From Gammaproteobacteria bacterium (GTDB lineage: Bacteria; Pseudomonadota; Gammaproteobacteria; Burkholderiales; Burkholderiaceae_B), in the NCBI GenBank assembly GCA_030832095.1, contig JAURJT010000002.1, positions 1 through 64,000 of the forward strand: 64,000 bases of DNA, read 5' to 3'. Below the pieces are notes generated by a model that was not told the origin of the DNA, did no database searches, and saw nothing but the letters and a program-made list of their open reading frames with translations. Below are positions 41,166-49,217 of this stretch, piece by piece. Each line of letters starts with the position of its first letter. The first letter of the stretch is position 1. The position numbers and the translations under genes are program-made.

Positions 41166-42686
41166 ATGCGCGATGAACTGAACGTTGTCTGCCGAAAGTC
41201 GCTGCAGTTTGGTGCAACGCTTGGCTTAACACTTGCCGTTTGTACACAAGCCTTTGCGTTAAAAGCCGGGCACGGTGGGGTGGATTCAATGCCTGGTGCA
41301 CCTTTGAAGGTGTCGATTCCGTTACTCGAGGTTCTTGCCGCTGACGTTTCTTCCTTGCGGGTCAAGGTGGCCGCGGCTGAGGCTTGGGCCAAATCCGGGT
41401 TGACTCCGCCAGTGAGTCTTGACTCGATGACGGTATCAATCGAGGCGGGGTTCGTAAAAGATTCACGCATGTTGGTGCTTCGTTCAAATCAACTCTCAGA
41501 CAAACCGATCATTGATGTATTGCTTGAAGTGTCTTCTTCTAGCGGTTCGACACAAATTCAATCTAGCTTTCTTGTCTTGACGCGTGCCAACGAAGGCGCG
41601 TCTGCTGGGACAGTGCTCGTGAAAGCCGGTGATACGCTCTCTGGAATCGCGCTCGCGAATCCGGTGGCCGGAGCAGATTTGTATCAGATGCTTTGGGCGC
41701 TGTATCAAGCCAATCCGCAAGCATTTTTCTCGAAGAACATGAATATGCTCAAGGCGGGCGTGACGCTCAAATTGCCTGATGCGCAAACTGTTCGCGCCAT
41801 CGATCCAAAACTGGCACGCGATATGTATCAAGCGCACTTGAGAGCGTTTAAAGCACTTGGTGGTACTGCGAATGACGGGAACACAATGTCTCGTGCCGCG
41901 CCGCCAGTTGTTCCGCCGCCCAGTGGGGCGCAAACGAGCTCGGTGACCACTGCTAGCGCAGCACCAACTCCGACGGCGACTGACCGCGTGTTGTTGACGT
42001 CCTCGAGCACGGCAGAGCAACGCGAAGATGCTCGAGTGTCTGCAGCCAAAGAGATCGCTGAGATTCAAGCTCGTGTGGATAGTTTGCAAGAAAACGTCAA
42101 ACAACTGAAAGACGCGTTGAGTCGAACACCAGATGGGAACACCTCTAACTCGGCGAACGCTAACGGGTCGTCCAGAGCCGTGGGTACCCCTGGCGCTACC
42201 GGCGCACCTGGCGCAACAGGTACTGCAGGCAATGCAGGTACGACAGGTGCAGCAGGTGCAGCAGGTGCAGCAGGTGCAGCAGGTAATGCAGGTACAGCAG
42301 GTAATGCAGGTACGACTGGGAGTGCGGATGCATCCAGTGCAAGCACGGCTGCAGCGGGCGCGACGTCTGCGAGCCCACCGCCGGTGAAGACTGTGACCGG
42401 AGCCCTTAGCCAATTTTGGTCAAGCTTTATCTCAAGCACTCTTGGGCTGATGACGGCCGCTTTGGCAATCGGTGGTTTACTTGCGGCGTGGCTGTTGCGC
42501 CGGGCGGGAGCGCGACGTGAAGTCGACGAGGTTGAGGGCGACGAGGTGTCTGAACCGCTCAATCCGTTAATGCGAACTGCACTAGATCAAAAACTCCAAG
42601 GGATTGATCTCAATCTTGATCAAACAAAGGTAACTGATAAAAAAGAGCCGTCTATTACGCAGCCTAACGCAAGCCCAAAGGCTTGA
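41166..42686 (+). CDS. fimV: FimV-like protein with LysM domain and collagen-like segment
   Basis: Inner-membrane peptidoglycan-binding protein (506 aa from ATG 41166, GGAG in front). Order: signal peptide (cleaved near QAFA|LKAG), FimV N-terminal domain (VLRSNQLSDKPIIDVLLEVS), LysM (VLVKAGDTLSGIALANPVAG), a coiled coil (EIQARVDSLQENVKQLKDAL), a Gly-X-Y repeat stretch, one membrane helix (LGLMTAALAIGGLLAAWLL) and a short acidic cytoplasmic tail. FimV homologues organise type IV pili at the pole. The large TPR-containing cytoplasmic domain of longer family members is missing. Its place between asd and truA is conserved in the order. Confidence 0.88.
   Translation: MRDELNVVCRKSLQFGATLGLTLAVCTQAFALKAGHGGVDSMPGAPLKVSIPLLEVLAADVSSLRVKVAAAEAWAKSGLTPPVSLDSMTVSIEAGFVKDSRMLVLRSNQLSDKPIIDVLLEVSSSSGSTQIQSSFLVLTRANEGASAGTVLVKAGDTLSGIALANPVAGADLYQMLWALYQANPQAFFSKNMNMLKAGVTLKLPDAQTVRAIDPKLARDMYQAHLRAFKALGGTANDGNTMSRAAPPVVPPPSGAQTSSVTTASAAPTPTATDRVLLTSSSTAEQREDARVSAAKEIAEIQARVDSLQENVKQLKDALSRTPDGNTSNSANANGSSRAVGTPGATGAPGATGTAGNAGTTGAAGAAGAAGAAGNAGTAGNAGTTGSADASSASTAAAGATSASPPPVKTVTGALSQFWSSFISSTLGLMTAALAIGGLLAAWLLRRAGARREVDEVEGDEVSEPLNPLMRTALDQKLQGIDLNLDQTKVTDKKEPSITQPNASPKA
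42183..42320 (+). repeat. 9-bp repeats coding a collagen-like Gly-X-Y segment in fimV
   Basis: Fifteen consecutive Gly-X-Y triplets (GTP, GAT, GAP, GAT, GTA, GNA, GTT, four GAA, GNA, GTA, GNA, GTT) are encoded by nearly identical 9-nt units such as GCAGCAGGT. The repeat is unstable by nature and probably varies in copy number between strains. Confidence 0.9.
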
Positions 42687-42711
42687 GCTTAGTTAATTGT
42701 TATCTGTATCA

Positions 42712-43509
42712 ATGCCACGCTTAGCGCTTGGGATCTCGTATGATGGGCGCCCGTGGCAAGGTTGGCAAAAGCAACCAAACGGGCAGACTGTCCAAGATGC
42801 GCTAGAGCGCGCCTTGGCGGCGTTTGCCACCGTTCCTGTGCAGACCACCTGCGCAGGGCGAACTGATACCGCAGTCCATGCGCTAGGTCAGGTGGTGCAT
42901 TTTGATTGTGAAATCCATCGCACCGAAGAGTCTTGGGTGCGAGGGGTGAATGCGCACCTTCCTGAGTCGATCTCAGTGCAATGGGCGCAATCTGTCAATG
43001 ATACTTTTCATGCAAGATTTTCAGCCACTGCGCGGGCCTATACCTATGTGCTGTTAAATAGCCGTGTGCGTCAGCCCCTTTGGGCAGGCAGAGCGGGTTG
43101 GGTATTTCAACCACTTGATGTGTTGTCAATGACTCAAGCGGCGCAGTCTTTGTTGGGTGAGCACGACTTCAGCAGTTTTCGCTCATCGCAGTGTCAAGCT
43201 AAGTCACCCGTGCGCACGATTTCTGAGCTTAATGTCGTGCAAAAAGGGAGCCTCATTCTTGTGTCGTTGCGCGGCAATGCTTTTCTGCATCATATGGTGC
43301 GCAATATTATCGGTGCCTTGGTGCAAATTGGGCAGGGTAGAGAGCCAGTTCAATATATGGCTGACTTGTTAATACTGAAAGACCGAACCAAAGGTGCGCC
43401 AACGTTTTCTCCTAATGGTTTATATCTGACAGAGGTGTCATATCCAGCTGGTACCTTGGCCCAACCGCAGGGCTTAGGTTTCGGCCTCGACCATATTGTT
43501 CGAGGATGA
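42712..43509 (+). CDS. truA: tRNA pseudouridine synthase A
   Basis: Enzyme (265 aa from ATG 42712) that makes pseudouridine at positions 38-40 of the tRNA anticodon arm. The catalytic Asp lies in [38 protein letters not shown] at the N-terminus and [19 protein letters not shown] near the C-terminus are family marks. The last codons ([11 protein letters not shown], stop) are the first unit of a tandem repeat that fills the spacer to trpF. Confidence 0.95.
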   Translation: MPRLALGISYDGRPWQGWQKQPNGQTVQDALERALAAFATVPVQTTCAGRTDTAVHALGQVVHFDCEIHRTEESWVRGVNAHLPESISVQWAQSVNDTFHARFSATARAYTYVLLNSRVRQPLWAGRAGWVFQPLDVLSMTQAAQSLLGEHDFSSFRSSQCQAKSPVRTISELNVVQKGSLILVSLRGNAFLHHMVRNIIGALVQIGQGREPVQYMADLLILKDRTKGAPTFSPNGLYLTEVSYPAGTLAQPQGLGFGLDHIVRG

Positions 43510-43650
43510 GGGCCAGCGCCTTCTCGGCACTTTGGTTTCCGCCTACAAAATCTCGTTCTAAGATAAGGCCCAGTGCGTTCTCGATGCCTTAGGTTTGGGT
43601 TTCCAAAATCTCGGTCTAGAATGAGAGTCTGCTTTTTCTCGATATCTCTT
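43466..43650 (+). repeat. 57-58 bp tandem repeat of the truA 3' end
   Basis: Units start at 43466, 43523, 43580 and 43638 (partial). Shared parts are CTCGATGCCTTAGGTTT-like openings, AAAATCTCG in the middle and a stop-like GATGAG / GATAAG / AATGAG in the same place. The first unit is the truA 3' end; the rest is non-coding spacer that reaches the trpF start. Confidence 0.85.
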
Positions 43651-43654
43651 TGTG

Positions 43655-44326
43655 ATGACAACAGACCTCTCTTTTGCACGCACGCGTATCAAAATCTGCG
43701 GCTTGACGCGCGCTCAAGATGTGCGTGCCTGCGCCCAAAGTGGCGCCGACGCTTTGGGCTTTGTTTTTTATCCGCCAAGCAAGCGCTTTGTGAGTGCAGT
43801 GCACGCTGCAGAGCTGTGTACAGACTTGCCGGCGTTTATCAGTACCGTCGCGCTGTTTGTGAATCCCGATCCGCAGGCGGTTAAAGACGTCATTCACACC
43901 CTGCGCCCAAGCCTGTTGCAGTTTCACGGCGACGAAGACCCCGGCTTTTGTGCATTATTTGGCGTGCCCTACCTGAAGGCCTTCAGAGTCGGTGGACCCG
44001 GCTTAGACACTGCAGCGAATGTGGCAAAAACCTGTCAGGCGTTTTCGCAGGCTGCTGGCTGGTTGTTTGATAGCTACACTCCGGCTTTTGGCGGCAGTGG
44101 GCAAGGCTTTGATCACGCCTTATTGTCAGCGGTCTCGAATGCCCAAGGCGCTGCACGACCCATGATTTTGTCTGGTGGTTTGAACGCTCAAAACGCTCTT
44201 GTCGCCGTACAAGGCTTGAGGCCTTGGGCCGTTGATGTCAGCAGCGGTGTCGAAGAGAGCCCCGGCGTGAAGTCCGCTCAAAAGATTGACGAGTTCGTTC
44301 AAGCAATTCATCTAGCGAGTGCCTAG
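43655..44326 (+). CDS. trpF: Phosphoribosylanthranilate isomerase
   Basis: TIM-barrel enzyme of tryptophan synthesis (223 aa from ATG 43655; an in-frame GTG precedes it directly). Marks are TRIKICGLTRAQDVRACAQS, GADALGFVFYPPSKRFV, LLQFHGDEDPGFC, FDSYTPAFGGSGQGFDHALL and MILSGGLNAQNA with VDVSSGVEESPGVKS near the end. In relatives trpB and trpA follow; here a tRNA gene follows, so the trp genes are split in this genome. Confidence 0.95.
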   Translation: MTTDLSFARTRIKICGLTRAQDVRACAQSGADALGFVFYPPSKRFVSAVHAAELCTDLPAFISTVALFVNPDPQAVKDVIHTLRPSLLQFHGDEDPGFCALFGVPYLKAFRVGGPGLDTAANVAKTCQAFSQAAGWLFDSYTPAFGGSGQGFDHALLSAVSNAQGAARPMILSGGLNAQNALVAVQGLRPWAVDVSSGVEESPGVKSAQKIDEFVQAIHLASA

Positions 44327-44334
44327 CGACGACT

Positions 44335-44364
44335 TTGACAGCAGGCATCTAAAACCGATACAAT
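44335..44364 (+). promoter_or_regulatory. Promoter of tRNA-Val
   Basis: A consensus -35 box TTGACA (44335-44340) and a near-consensus -10 box TACAAT (44359-44364) are spaced by 18 bp. The tRNA begins 13 nt after the -10 box. This is the strongest promoter match in the window. Confidence 0.85.
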
Positions 44365-44376
44365 AGCGGTCTTTAC

Positions 44377-44453
44377 AGGCGGTTAGCTCAGCTGGTTAGA
44401 GCGCCACGTTGACATCGTGGAGGTCGTTGGTTCGATTCCAATACCGCCTACCA
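44377..44453 (+). tRNA. tRNA-Val (anticodon GAC)
   Basis: A complete cloverleaf of 77 nt with encoded CCA: acceptor AGGCGGT / ACCGCCT, D-arm GCTC...GAGC, anticodon stem CCACG / CGTGG with loop TTGACAT (anticodon GAC, reading GUC and GUU), and T-arm GTTGG TTCGATT CCAAT. A strong promoter precedes it. Confidence 0.96.
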
Positions 44454-44514
44454 ATTATCAAGCTTTACCCTACAACGGCGGGTGAGCAATATTCGGTTAA
44501 GCAGCAGTACCCAC

Positions 44515-44537
44515 GCCTCGCATTTGGGGCTTTTTTT
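44515..44537 (+). terminator. Intrinsic terminator after tRNA-Val
   Basis: A 5-bp stem (GCCTC / GGGGC, one G-T pair) with a 6-nt loop is followed by seven T residues, about 60 nt after the tRNA. The stem is short, so the strength is uncertain. Confidence 0.6.
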
Positions 44538-44608
44538 ACGCCCAGAAAATTGAGTGTTCTCGGTAAGTGACGATCTATTGCCTATTAACAAATAAGGAAG
44601 TTGCGCTC

Positions 44609-44812
44609 ATGGCAAAAAAAGAAGAGATTGATCCAGACACATTGGCTTTGATTCAATGGTGTACCGAGGTAGAGGGATTTTTAGTCGCAGCGGGCGCGAC
44701 TTTGCGCGAAGCGCAGGGCTACATCGAAGAGCAGGCCGAGTGGTTTACAGACCAGTTTTACGAGGGGTTAACCCCCCAAGAAGCTGCCAAGGCATCGCTG
44801 AACGAGCCGTAA
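44609..44812 (+). CDS. Small conserved-type hypothetical protein
   Basis: Acidic protein of 67 aa from ATG 44609, with AAGGA in front. No family is recognised. It is predicted helical: DPDTLALIQWCTEVEGFLVA, then LREAQGYIEEQAEWFTDQFY, without signal peptide or membrane segment. It lies between tRNA-Val and thrS. A good ribosome-binding site and normal codon use support it as a real gene. Confidence 0.65.
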   Translation: MAKKEEIDPDTLALIQWCTEVEGFLVAAGATLREAQGYIEEQAEWFTDQFYEGLTPQEAAKASLNEP

Positions 44813-44975
44813 GCACTTGTAATGCTAAAATCTTAGTTGTTTTTAACTAGATTTTGCATGTGATTTGATAGGGACTGCGCGGCAGGCTTGCTCGCCTAAA
44901 CGTTGGCAAAAACCACTTGTTCAAGCATCCCGCTCTCAAACATGTCAGTTCTGCTCGAGTGAACGACACCTCATC

Positions 44976-46925
44976 ATGATCGCAATTACATTGCCAGACG
45001 GCTCTCAACGCCAATTTCCGGGTCCAGTTACAGTGGCCGATGTGGCGCAATCGATTGGCGCGGGGCTTGCTCGCGCTGCCTTGGGCGGGCGTGTCACGCG
45101 GGGTGAGCAATCCCAGCTGGTGGATACTAGCCATCTCATCGAAGAAGATTCGCAACTCGCCTTAATTACCGGTAAAGATCCCGAGGGTCTTGAGCTGATT
45201 CGCCACTCGACGGCACATTTGTTAGCCTATGCGGTCAAAGCCTTGTTTCCTGATGCTCAGGTCACGATTGGCCCGGTGATTGAAAACGGGTTTTTCTACG
45301 ACTTTTCATACAAGCGGCCCTTTACCCTTGAAGATCTTGCAGCCATTGAAAAGAAAATGGCTGAGCTGGTTAAAAAAGACGAGCCCTTGACGCGCGAAGA
45401 GTGGAAGCGTGATGATGCGGTTGCTTACTTTAAGGGCATTGGTGAGCATTACAAGGCCGAAATCATCGGCGCGATCCCAGGCAACGAGACGATTAGCCTC
45501 TACCGCGAGGGCGACTTTATCGACCTCTGTCGCGGCCCGCACGTGCCCAATACCGGCAAACTTAAAGTTTTTAAGCTGATGAAGTTGGCTGGCGCCTACT
45601 GGCGCGGCGATAGCAACAACGAAATGCTTCAGCGTATTTACGGCACGGCTTGGGCTAATAAAGACGACCAAGACGCTCACTTGCACATGCTCGAAGAGGC
45701 CGAGCGTCGCGATCATCGCAAAATTGGTCGCGAACTTGATCTGTTTCATTTTCAAGAAGAAGGCCCAGGCCTGATTTTTTGGCACCCGAAGGGTTGGGCA
45801 ATCTGGCAGCAAGTTGAGCAATACATGCGTAACGTGTATCGCGATAACGGCTACCAAGAGGTCAAAGCTCCGCAGATCCTTGATCTTTCGCTCTGGAAAA
45901 AAACCGGGCACTGGGATAACTATCGTGAAAACATGTTCACGACTGAATCAGAAAATCGTACCTACGGGTTGAAACCCATGAATTGCCCCGGGCACGTGCA
46001 AATTTTTAATTCAAGCCTGCATTCGTATCGTGATTTGCCCCTGCGCTACGGCGAGTTTGGCCAGTGCCACCGTAATGAACCCTCGGGCTCGTTGCACGGC
46101 ATGATGCGTGTGCGTGGCTTTACGCAAGACGACGGTCATATCTTTTGTACCGAGGCGCAAATGCAAGACGAGTGCGCAAATTACACAGCGCTCTTGCAAA
46201 AGGTGTACGCAGATTTTGGTTTTACCGAGATTTTGTACAAAGTGGCTACGCGCCCCGAAAAACGCATTGGCAGCGACGAAGTTTGGGATAAAGCCGAAAA
46301 CGCCTTAATGGAAAGCTTGCGGCGCACGGGTTGTGATTTTGAAGTGTCGCCTGGCGAAGGTGCGTTTTATGGCCCCAAAGTTGAATATACCTTAAAAGAT
46401 GCGATTGGTCGCCACTGGCAGTGCGGCACGATTCAGGTTGATTTTTCGATGCCTCAACGTCTGGGCGCTGAGTTTGTTGACGCTCAAGATCAACGGGTTG
46501 CGCCGGTCATGCTGCATCGTGCTATTTTGGGCTCGCTTGAGCGCTTTATCGGCATGTTGATCGAAAATCATGCGGGCGCTTTGCCGGCTTGGCTAGCGCC
46601 GGTGCAAGCGGTTGTTTGCTGTATTTCTGAATCCACTGCTGAATATGCAACAGAAATCACACAAAGCCTGAAAAAACAAGGCTTTAGAGTAGAATCTGAT
46701 TGCCGAGGTGAGAAGATCACCTATAAAATTCGTGAACATAGTATGCAGAAAGTCCCCTATATCCTGGTGGTTGGTGAAAAAGAGCGTCAGGCAGGGGCTG
46801 TGGCTGTGCGTAGTCGGGGTGGTCTGGATCTGGGTGTCATGCCCTTTGAGCAGTTCACCTCTTTGCTGAACGAAGATGTGGCCTTACGCCGCAATTCTGG
46901 TTTGCCTGCACCGCAGGCTGCCTAA
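44976..46925 (+). CDS. thrS: Threonine-tRNA ligase
   Basis: Class II aminoacyl-tRNA synthetase (649 aa from ATG 44976; the frame upstream is spacer). Domains: N-terminal TGS ([20 protein letters not shown]), editing domain with [14 protein letters not shown] and the zinc or editing residues in [19 protein letters not shown], catalytic core with [15 protein letters not shown] (motif with zinc Cys), [20 protein letters not shown] (motif 2), [15 protein letters not shown] (motif 3), and an anticodon-binding C-terminus. The length is normal. infC follows after 18 nt. Confidence 0.97.
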   Translation: MIAITLPDGSQRQFPGPVTVADVAQSIGAGLARAALGGRVTRGEQSQLVDTSHLIEEDSQLALITGKDPEGLELIRHSTAHLLAYAVKALFPDAQVTIGPVIENGFFYDFSYKRPFTLEDLAAIEKKMAELVKKDEPLTREEWKRDDAVAYFKGIGEHYKAEIIGAIPGNETISLYREGDFIDLCRGPHVPNTGKLKVFKLMKLAGAYWRGDSNNEMLQRIYGTAWANKDDQDAHLHMLEEAERRDHRKIGRELDLFHFQEEGPGLIFWHPKGWAIWQQVEQYMRNVYRDNGYQEVKAPQILDLSLWKKTGHWDNYRENMFTTESENRTYGLKPMNCPGHVQIFNSSLHSYRDLPLRYGEFGQCHRNEPSGSLHGMMRVRGFTQDDGHIFCTEAQMQDECANYTALLQKVYADFGFTEILYKVATRPEKRIGSDEVWDKAENALMESLRRTGCDFEVSPGEGAFYGPKVEYTLKDAIGRHWQCGTIQVDFSMPQRLGAEFVDAQDQRVAPVMLHRAILGSLERFIGMLIENHAGALPAWLAPVQAVVCCISESTAEYATEITQSLKKQGFRVESDCRGEKITYKIREHSMQKVPYILVVGEKERQAGAVAVRSRGGLDLGVMPFEQFTSLLNEDVALRRNSGLPAPQAA

Positions 46926-46943
46926 CCCTCAGGAGTCGTCAAC

Positions 46944-47489
46944 ATCGCAACAGAAAAACCCCATCGCATTAACGGTGACATCCGCGTTCCCGACGTGCGT
47001 TTACTAGGAATCGAAGGCGAGCAGTTAGGTATTGTTAATACACTAGAAGCTGTTCGTATGGCTGAAGAAGCAGGCGTAGATTTAGTTGAAATCGCCCCAA
47101 ATGCTGAACCGCCAGTTTGCCGGTTAATGGATTACGGCAAGTTCAAATACCAAGAACAAAAACGTTTGGCCGAAGCCCGCGCTAAGCAAAAAATTATTCA
47201 AGTCAAAGAGGTTAAGTTTAGGCCCGCCACCGACGAAGGTGACTATCAGGTCAAACTGCGTAACCTTAAGCGCTTTCTCGAAGAAGGCGATAAGGCCAAA
47301 GTGACGTTGCGTTTTCGTGGCCGTGAAATGGCTCACCAAGAACTTGGTATGCGAGTCCTTGAACGCGTGCGCGACGATCTGACTGACATGGCTTCAGTTG
47401 AAGCGATGCCTAAGCTTGAAGGCCGTCAGATGGTGATGGTGTTGTCGCCCCGCAAGAAAACCCCTGCGGGTAAAGCAGAAGCAGCTTGA
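46944..47489 (+). CDS. infC: Translation initiation factor IF-3 (AUC start codon)
   Basis: IF-3 (181 aa) binds the 30S subunit and proofreads start codons. The conserved N-terminus ([20 protein letters not shown]) begins directly after an ATC codon at 46944, with AGGAG 9 nt upstream and no ATG, GTG or TTG in this position. infC genes classically start with rare AUU or AUC codons, which IF-3 itself discriminates against, giving feedback control. The rest is standard: [31 protein letters not shown] and [16 protein letters not shown]. Gene finders may place the start at GTG 46995, which would remove conserved residues. Confidence 0.93.
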   Translation: MATEKPHRINGDIRVPDVRLLGIEGEQLGIVNTLEAVRMAEEAGVDLVEIAPNAEPPVCRLMDYGKFKYQEQKRLAEARAKQKIIQVKEVKFRPATDEGDYQVKLRNLKRFLEEGDKAKVTLRFRGREMAHQELGMRVLERVRDDLTDMASVEAMPKLEGRQMVMVLSPRKKTPAGKAEAA

Positions 47490-48481
47490 TGATGCATGTA
47501 CTGTTTGTCATTGATCCACTGCCAGCACTAAAAGCCTACAAAGACAGCTCAGTGGCCATGATGCGAGCGCTTGTCGCTCGCGGTCATCGCTTAAGTTTCG
47601 TCTTGCAGGGGGGCTTGTTTATTCAAGCTGGGCAAGTGTTTGCGCATGCCACGCCGATTAGTCTTGTACCCAACGCAGACTTGCATGGCCATGCTTGGTG
47701 GCACGAAGAGTCAATTGCAAAGGATGTCGCGCTGCAAGAATTTTCGGCCGTGCTGATGCGCAAAGATCCGCCCTTTGACATGGAGTATGTCTACGCCACG
47801 CATATGCTTGAGTATGCAGAGGCGCAGGGCGCTCGGGTCTTTAACAGCGGTGCTGCGATACGCAATCATCCTGAAAAGCTTGCGATCACTGAGTTTGCAA
47901 AATTCACGACGCCAACTTTAGTGACGCGCGACATGAATCGTTTAAAAGCGTTTCACATCGAACATCACGACGTGATTGTCAAACCCCTGGATGGCATGGG
48001 TGGGACAGGGGTGTTTCGTTTAGCGCCTCACGAAACCAACTTGAATGCCATTCTTGAGGCGTTGACTCATGATGGCACGCGGACGATCATGGCGCAACGC
48101 TATATCCCTGAGATCAAACAGGGAGATAAGCGTATTTTGCTGATTGGTGGCGAACCTGTGCCGTTTTGTTTGGCTCGCATACCACTTGCAGGTGAAACGC
48201 GCGGCAACTTAGCTGCCGGTGGGCGTGGGGTGGCACAACCCCTGACTGAACGCGATTGGGAAATCGCGCGCGAAATCGCGCCTCAGTTGGTGACCCGAGG
48301 TTTGCTCTTGGTGGGGTTAGATGTCATTGGTGAGTATGTCACTGAAATCAACGTCACCAGTCCAACCTGCTTCGTCGAAATCACCGAGCAAACCGGCTTT
48401 AACGTTGCTGAGTTTTTTGTGCTTGCACTAGAGCGCGCAGTGGCCTTGCCGCCACCTTCTAAAATTTCAGTCGTGGTTTAG
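47489..48481 (+). CDS. gshB: Glutathione synthetase
   Basis: ATP-grasp enzyme (330 aa) that joins gamma-glutamylcysteine and glycine. Marks are VLFVIDPLPALKAYKDSSVA at the N-terminus, NSGAAIRNHPEKLAITEFA, the ATP-grasp IVKPLDGMGGTGVFRL and GDKRILLIGGEPVPFCLARI, and EINVTSPTCFVEITEQTGFN at the end. The start ATG shares its first base with the TGA stop of infC (TGATG), an unusual coupling between a translation-factor gene and a thiol-metabolism gene. gshA is not in the window. Confidence 0.95.
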   Translation: MMHVLFVIDPLPALKAYKDSSVAMMRALVARGHRLSFVLQGGLFIQAGQVFAHATPISLVPNADLHGHAWWHEESIAKDVALQEFSAVLMRKDPPFDMEYVYATHMLEYAEAQGARVFNSGAAIRNHPEKLAITEFAKFTTPTLVTRDMNRLKAFHIEHHDVIVKPLDGMGGTGVFRLAPHETNLNAILEALTHDGTRTIMAQRYIPEIKQGDKRILLIGGEPVPFCLARIPLAGETRGNLAAGGRGVAQPLTERDWEIAREIAPQLVTRGLLLVGLDVIGEYVTEINVTSPTCFVEITEQTGFNVAEFFVLALERAVALPPPSKISVVV

Positions 48482-48512
48482 CGTTGTACGTACTACGAGT
48501 TAGGTATTTCAG

Positions 48513-48908
48513 ATGATTGCTATTGTGGTTGTCGCCCACGTCCCCTTAGCCTCGGCTCTCGTGGCTTGTGCGAGACATGTTTTGGGTCATGAGCCCGAGG
48601 TCGAGGTTGCGGACATTTTGCCCAACGAGTGCGCCTCAGACTGCGCGCCTAATCTCGCCCAACAACTGATTGCGGCTGATCAGGGTGAGGGCGTCTTGGT
48701 GCTGACAGATCTTCCGGGCGCTACCCCATCGAATATTGCAGTGCAAGCCAGCCACTTAGTGCAAGCGGCGGGGGTGCCGTGCTGTGTGTTGGGTGGCGTG
48801 AACGCCTCGATGTTGCTACGCGCCATTAATTATCGACAAGGTAGCCTTGAAGATGTGGCAACAAGTGCACTTGCGGGTGCCACACATGCGCTGTTGCGTG
48901 TAGACTAA
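48513..48908 (+). CDS. PTS EIIA component, mannose family
   Basis: Phosphocarrier domain (131 aa) of the mannose-type EIIA family. The phosphorylated His is His9 in MIAIVVVAHVPLASAL, and the second conserved stretch is LVLTDLPGATPSNIAVQASH. It comes directly before HPr and enzyme I, and no EIIB, EIIC or EIID gene is present. In Burkholderiales this trio forms a regulatory phosphorelay without sugar transport. It starts 31 nt after gshB. Confidence 0.9.
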   Translation: MIAIVVVAHVPLASALVACARHVLGHEPEVEVADILPNECASDCAPNLAQQLIAADQGEGVLVLTDLPGATPSNIAVQASHLVQAAGVPCCVLGGVNASMLLRAINYRQGSLEDVATSALAGATHALLRVD

Positions 48909-48947
48909 AGCATCAAGCTAAACAGTTTTATTTAAGCAAAGTGTCTT

Positions 48948-49217
48948 ATGCCTCAGTTAGAGATCGTCGTATCCAACAAGCTTGGTCTGCATGCGCGTGC
49001 AGCAGCCAAACTCACTCAACTCGCGGGTCAGTTTAGCGGCGAGATTTTTATTTCCAAAGGGGCACAGCGCGTCAACGCAAAAAGCATCATGGGCGTGATG
49101 ATGTTGGCAGCCGGTATTGGTAGCACAGTCAAGCTTGAGGCTTCGGGCGGCGACGCCGAGCAGGCCTTGACTGCGCTGCAGGCACTCTTTGATGACAAAT
49201 TCGGTGAAGGTCAATAG
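48948..49217 (+). CDS. ptsH: Phosphocarrier protein HPr
   Basis: HPr (89 aa) passes phosphate from enzyme I to EIIA. The active-site His lies in NKLGLHARAAAKLTQLA (His15) and the regulatory serine region reads VNAKSIMGVMMLAAG (Ser46 context). The presence of the Ser46 region is typical of proteobacteria that also have HPr kinase. The gene sits between EIIA and enzyme I and overlaps the latter by up to 26 nt. Confidence 0.95.
   Translation: MPQLEIVVSNKLGLHARAAAKLTQLAGQFSGEIFISKGAQRVNAKSIMGVMMLAAGIGSTVKLEASGGDAEQALTALQALFDDKFGEGQ

Noticed and set aside
42183-42320. Phase-variable simple repeat controlling fimV by frameshift
   Set aside because: Units are 9 bp, so copy changes keep the frame; length variation is possible but not on/off switching.
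41496-42413. Long minus-strand open frame (305 codons) opposite fimV
   Set aside because: It is a Cys/Arg-rich mirror of the Gly-X-Y and Ala codons of fimV, without ribosome-binding site or family match.
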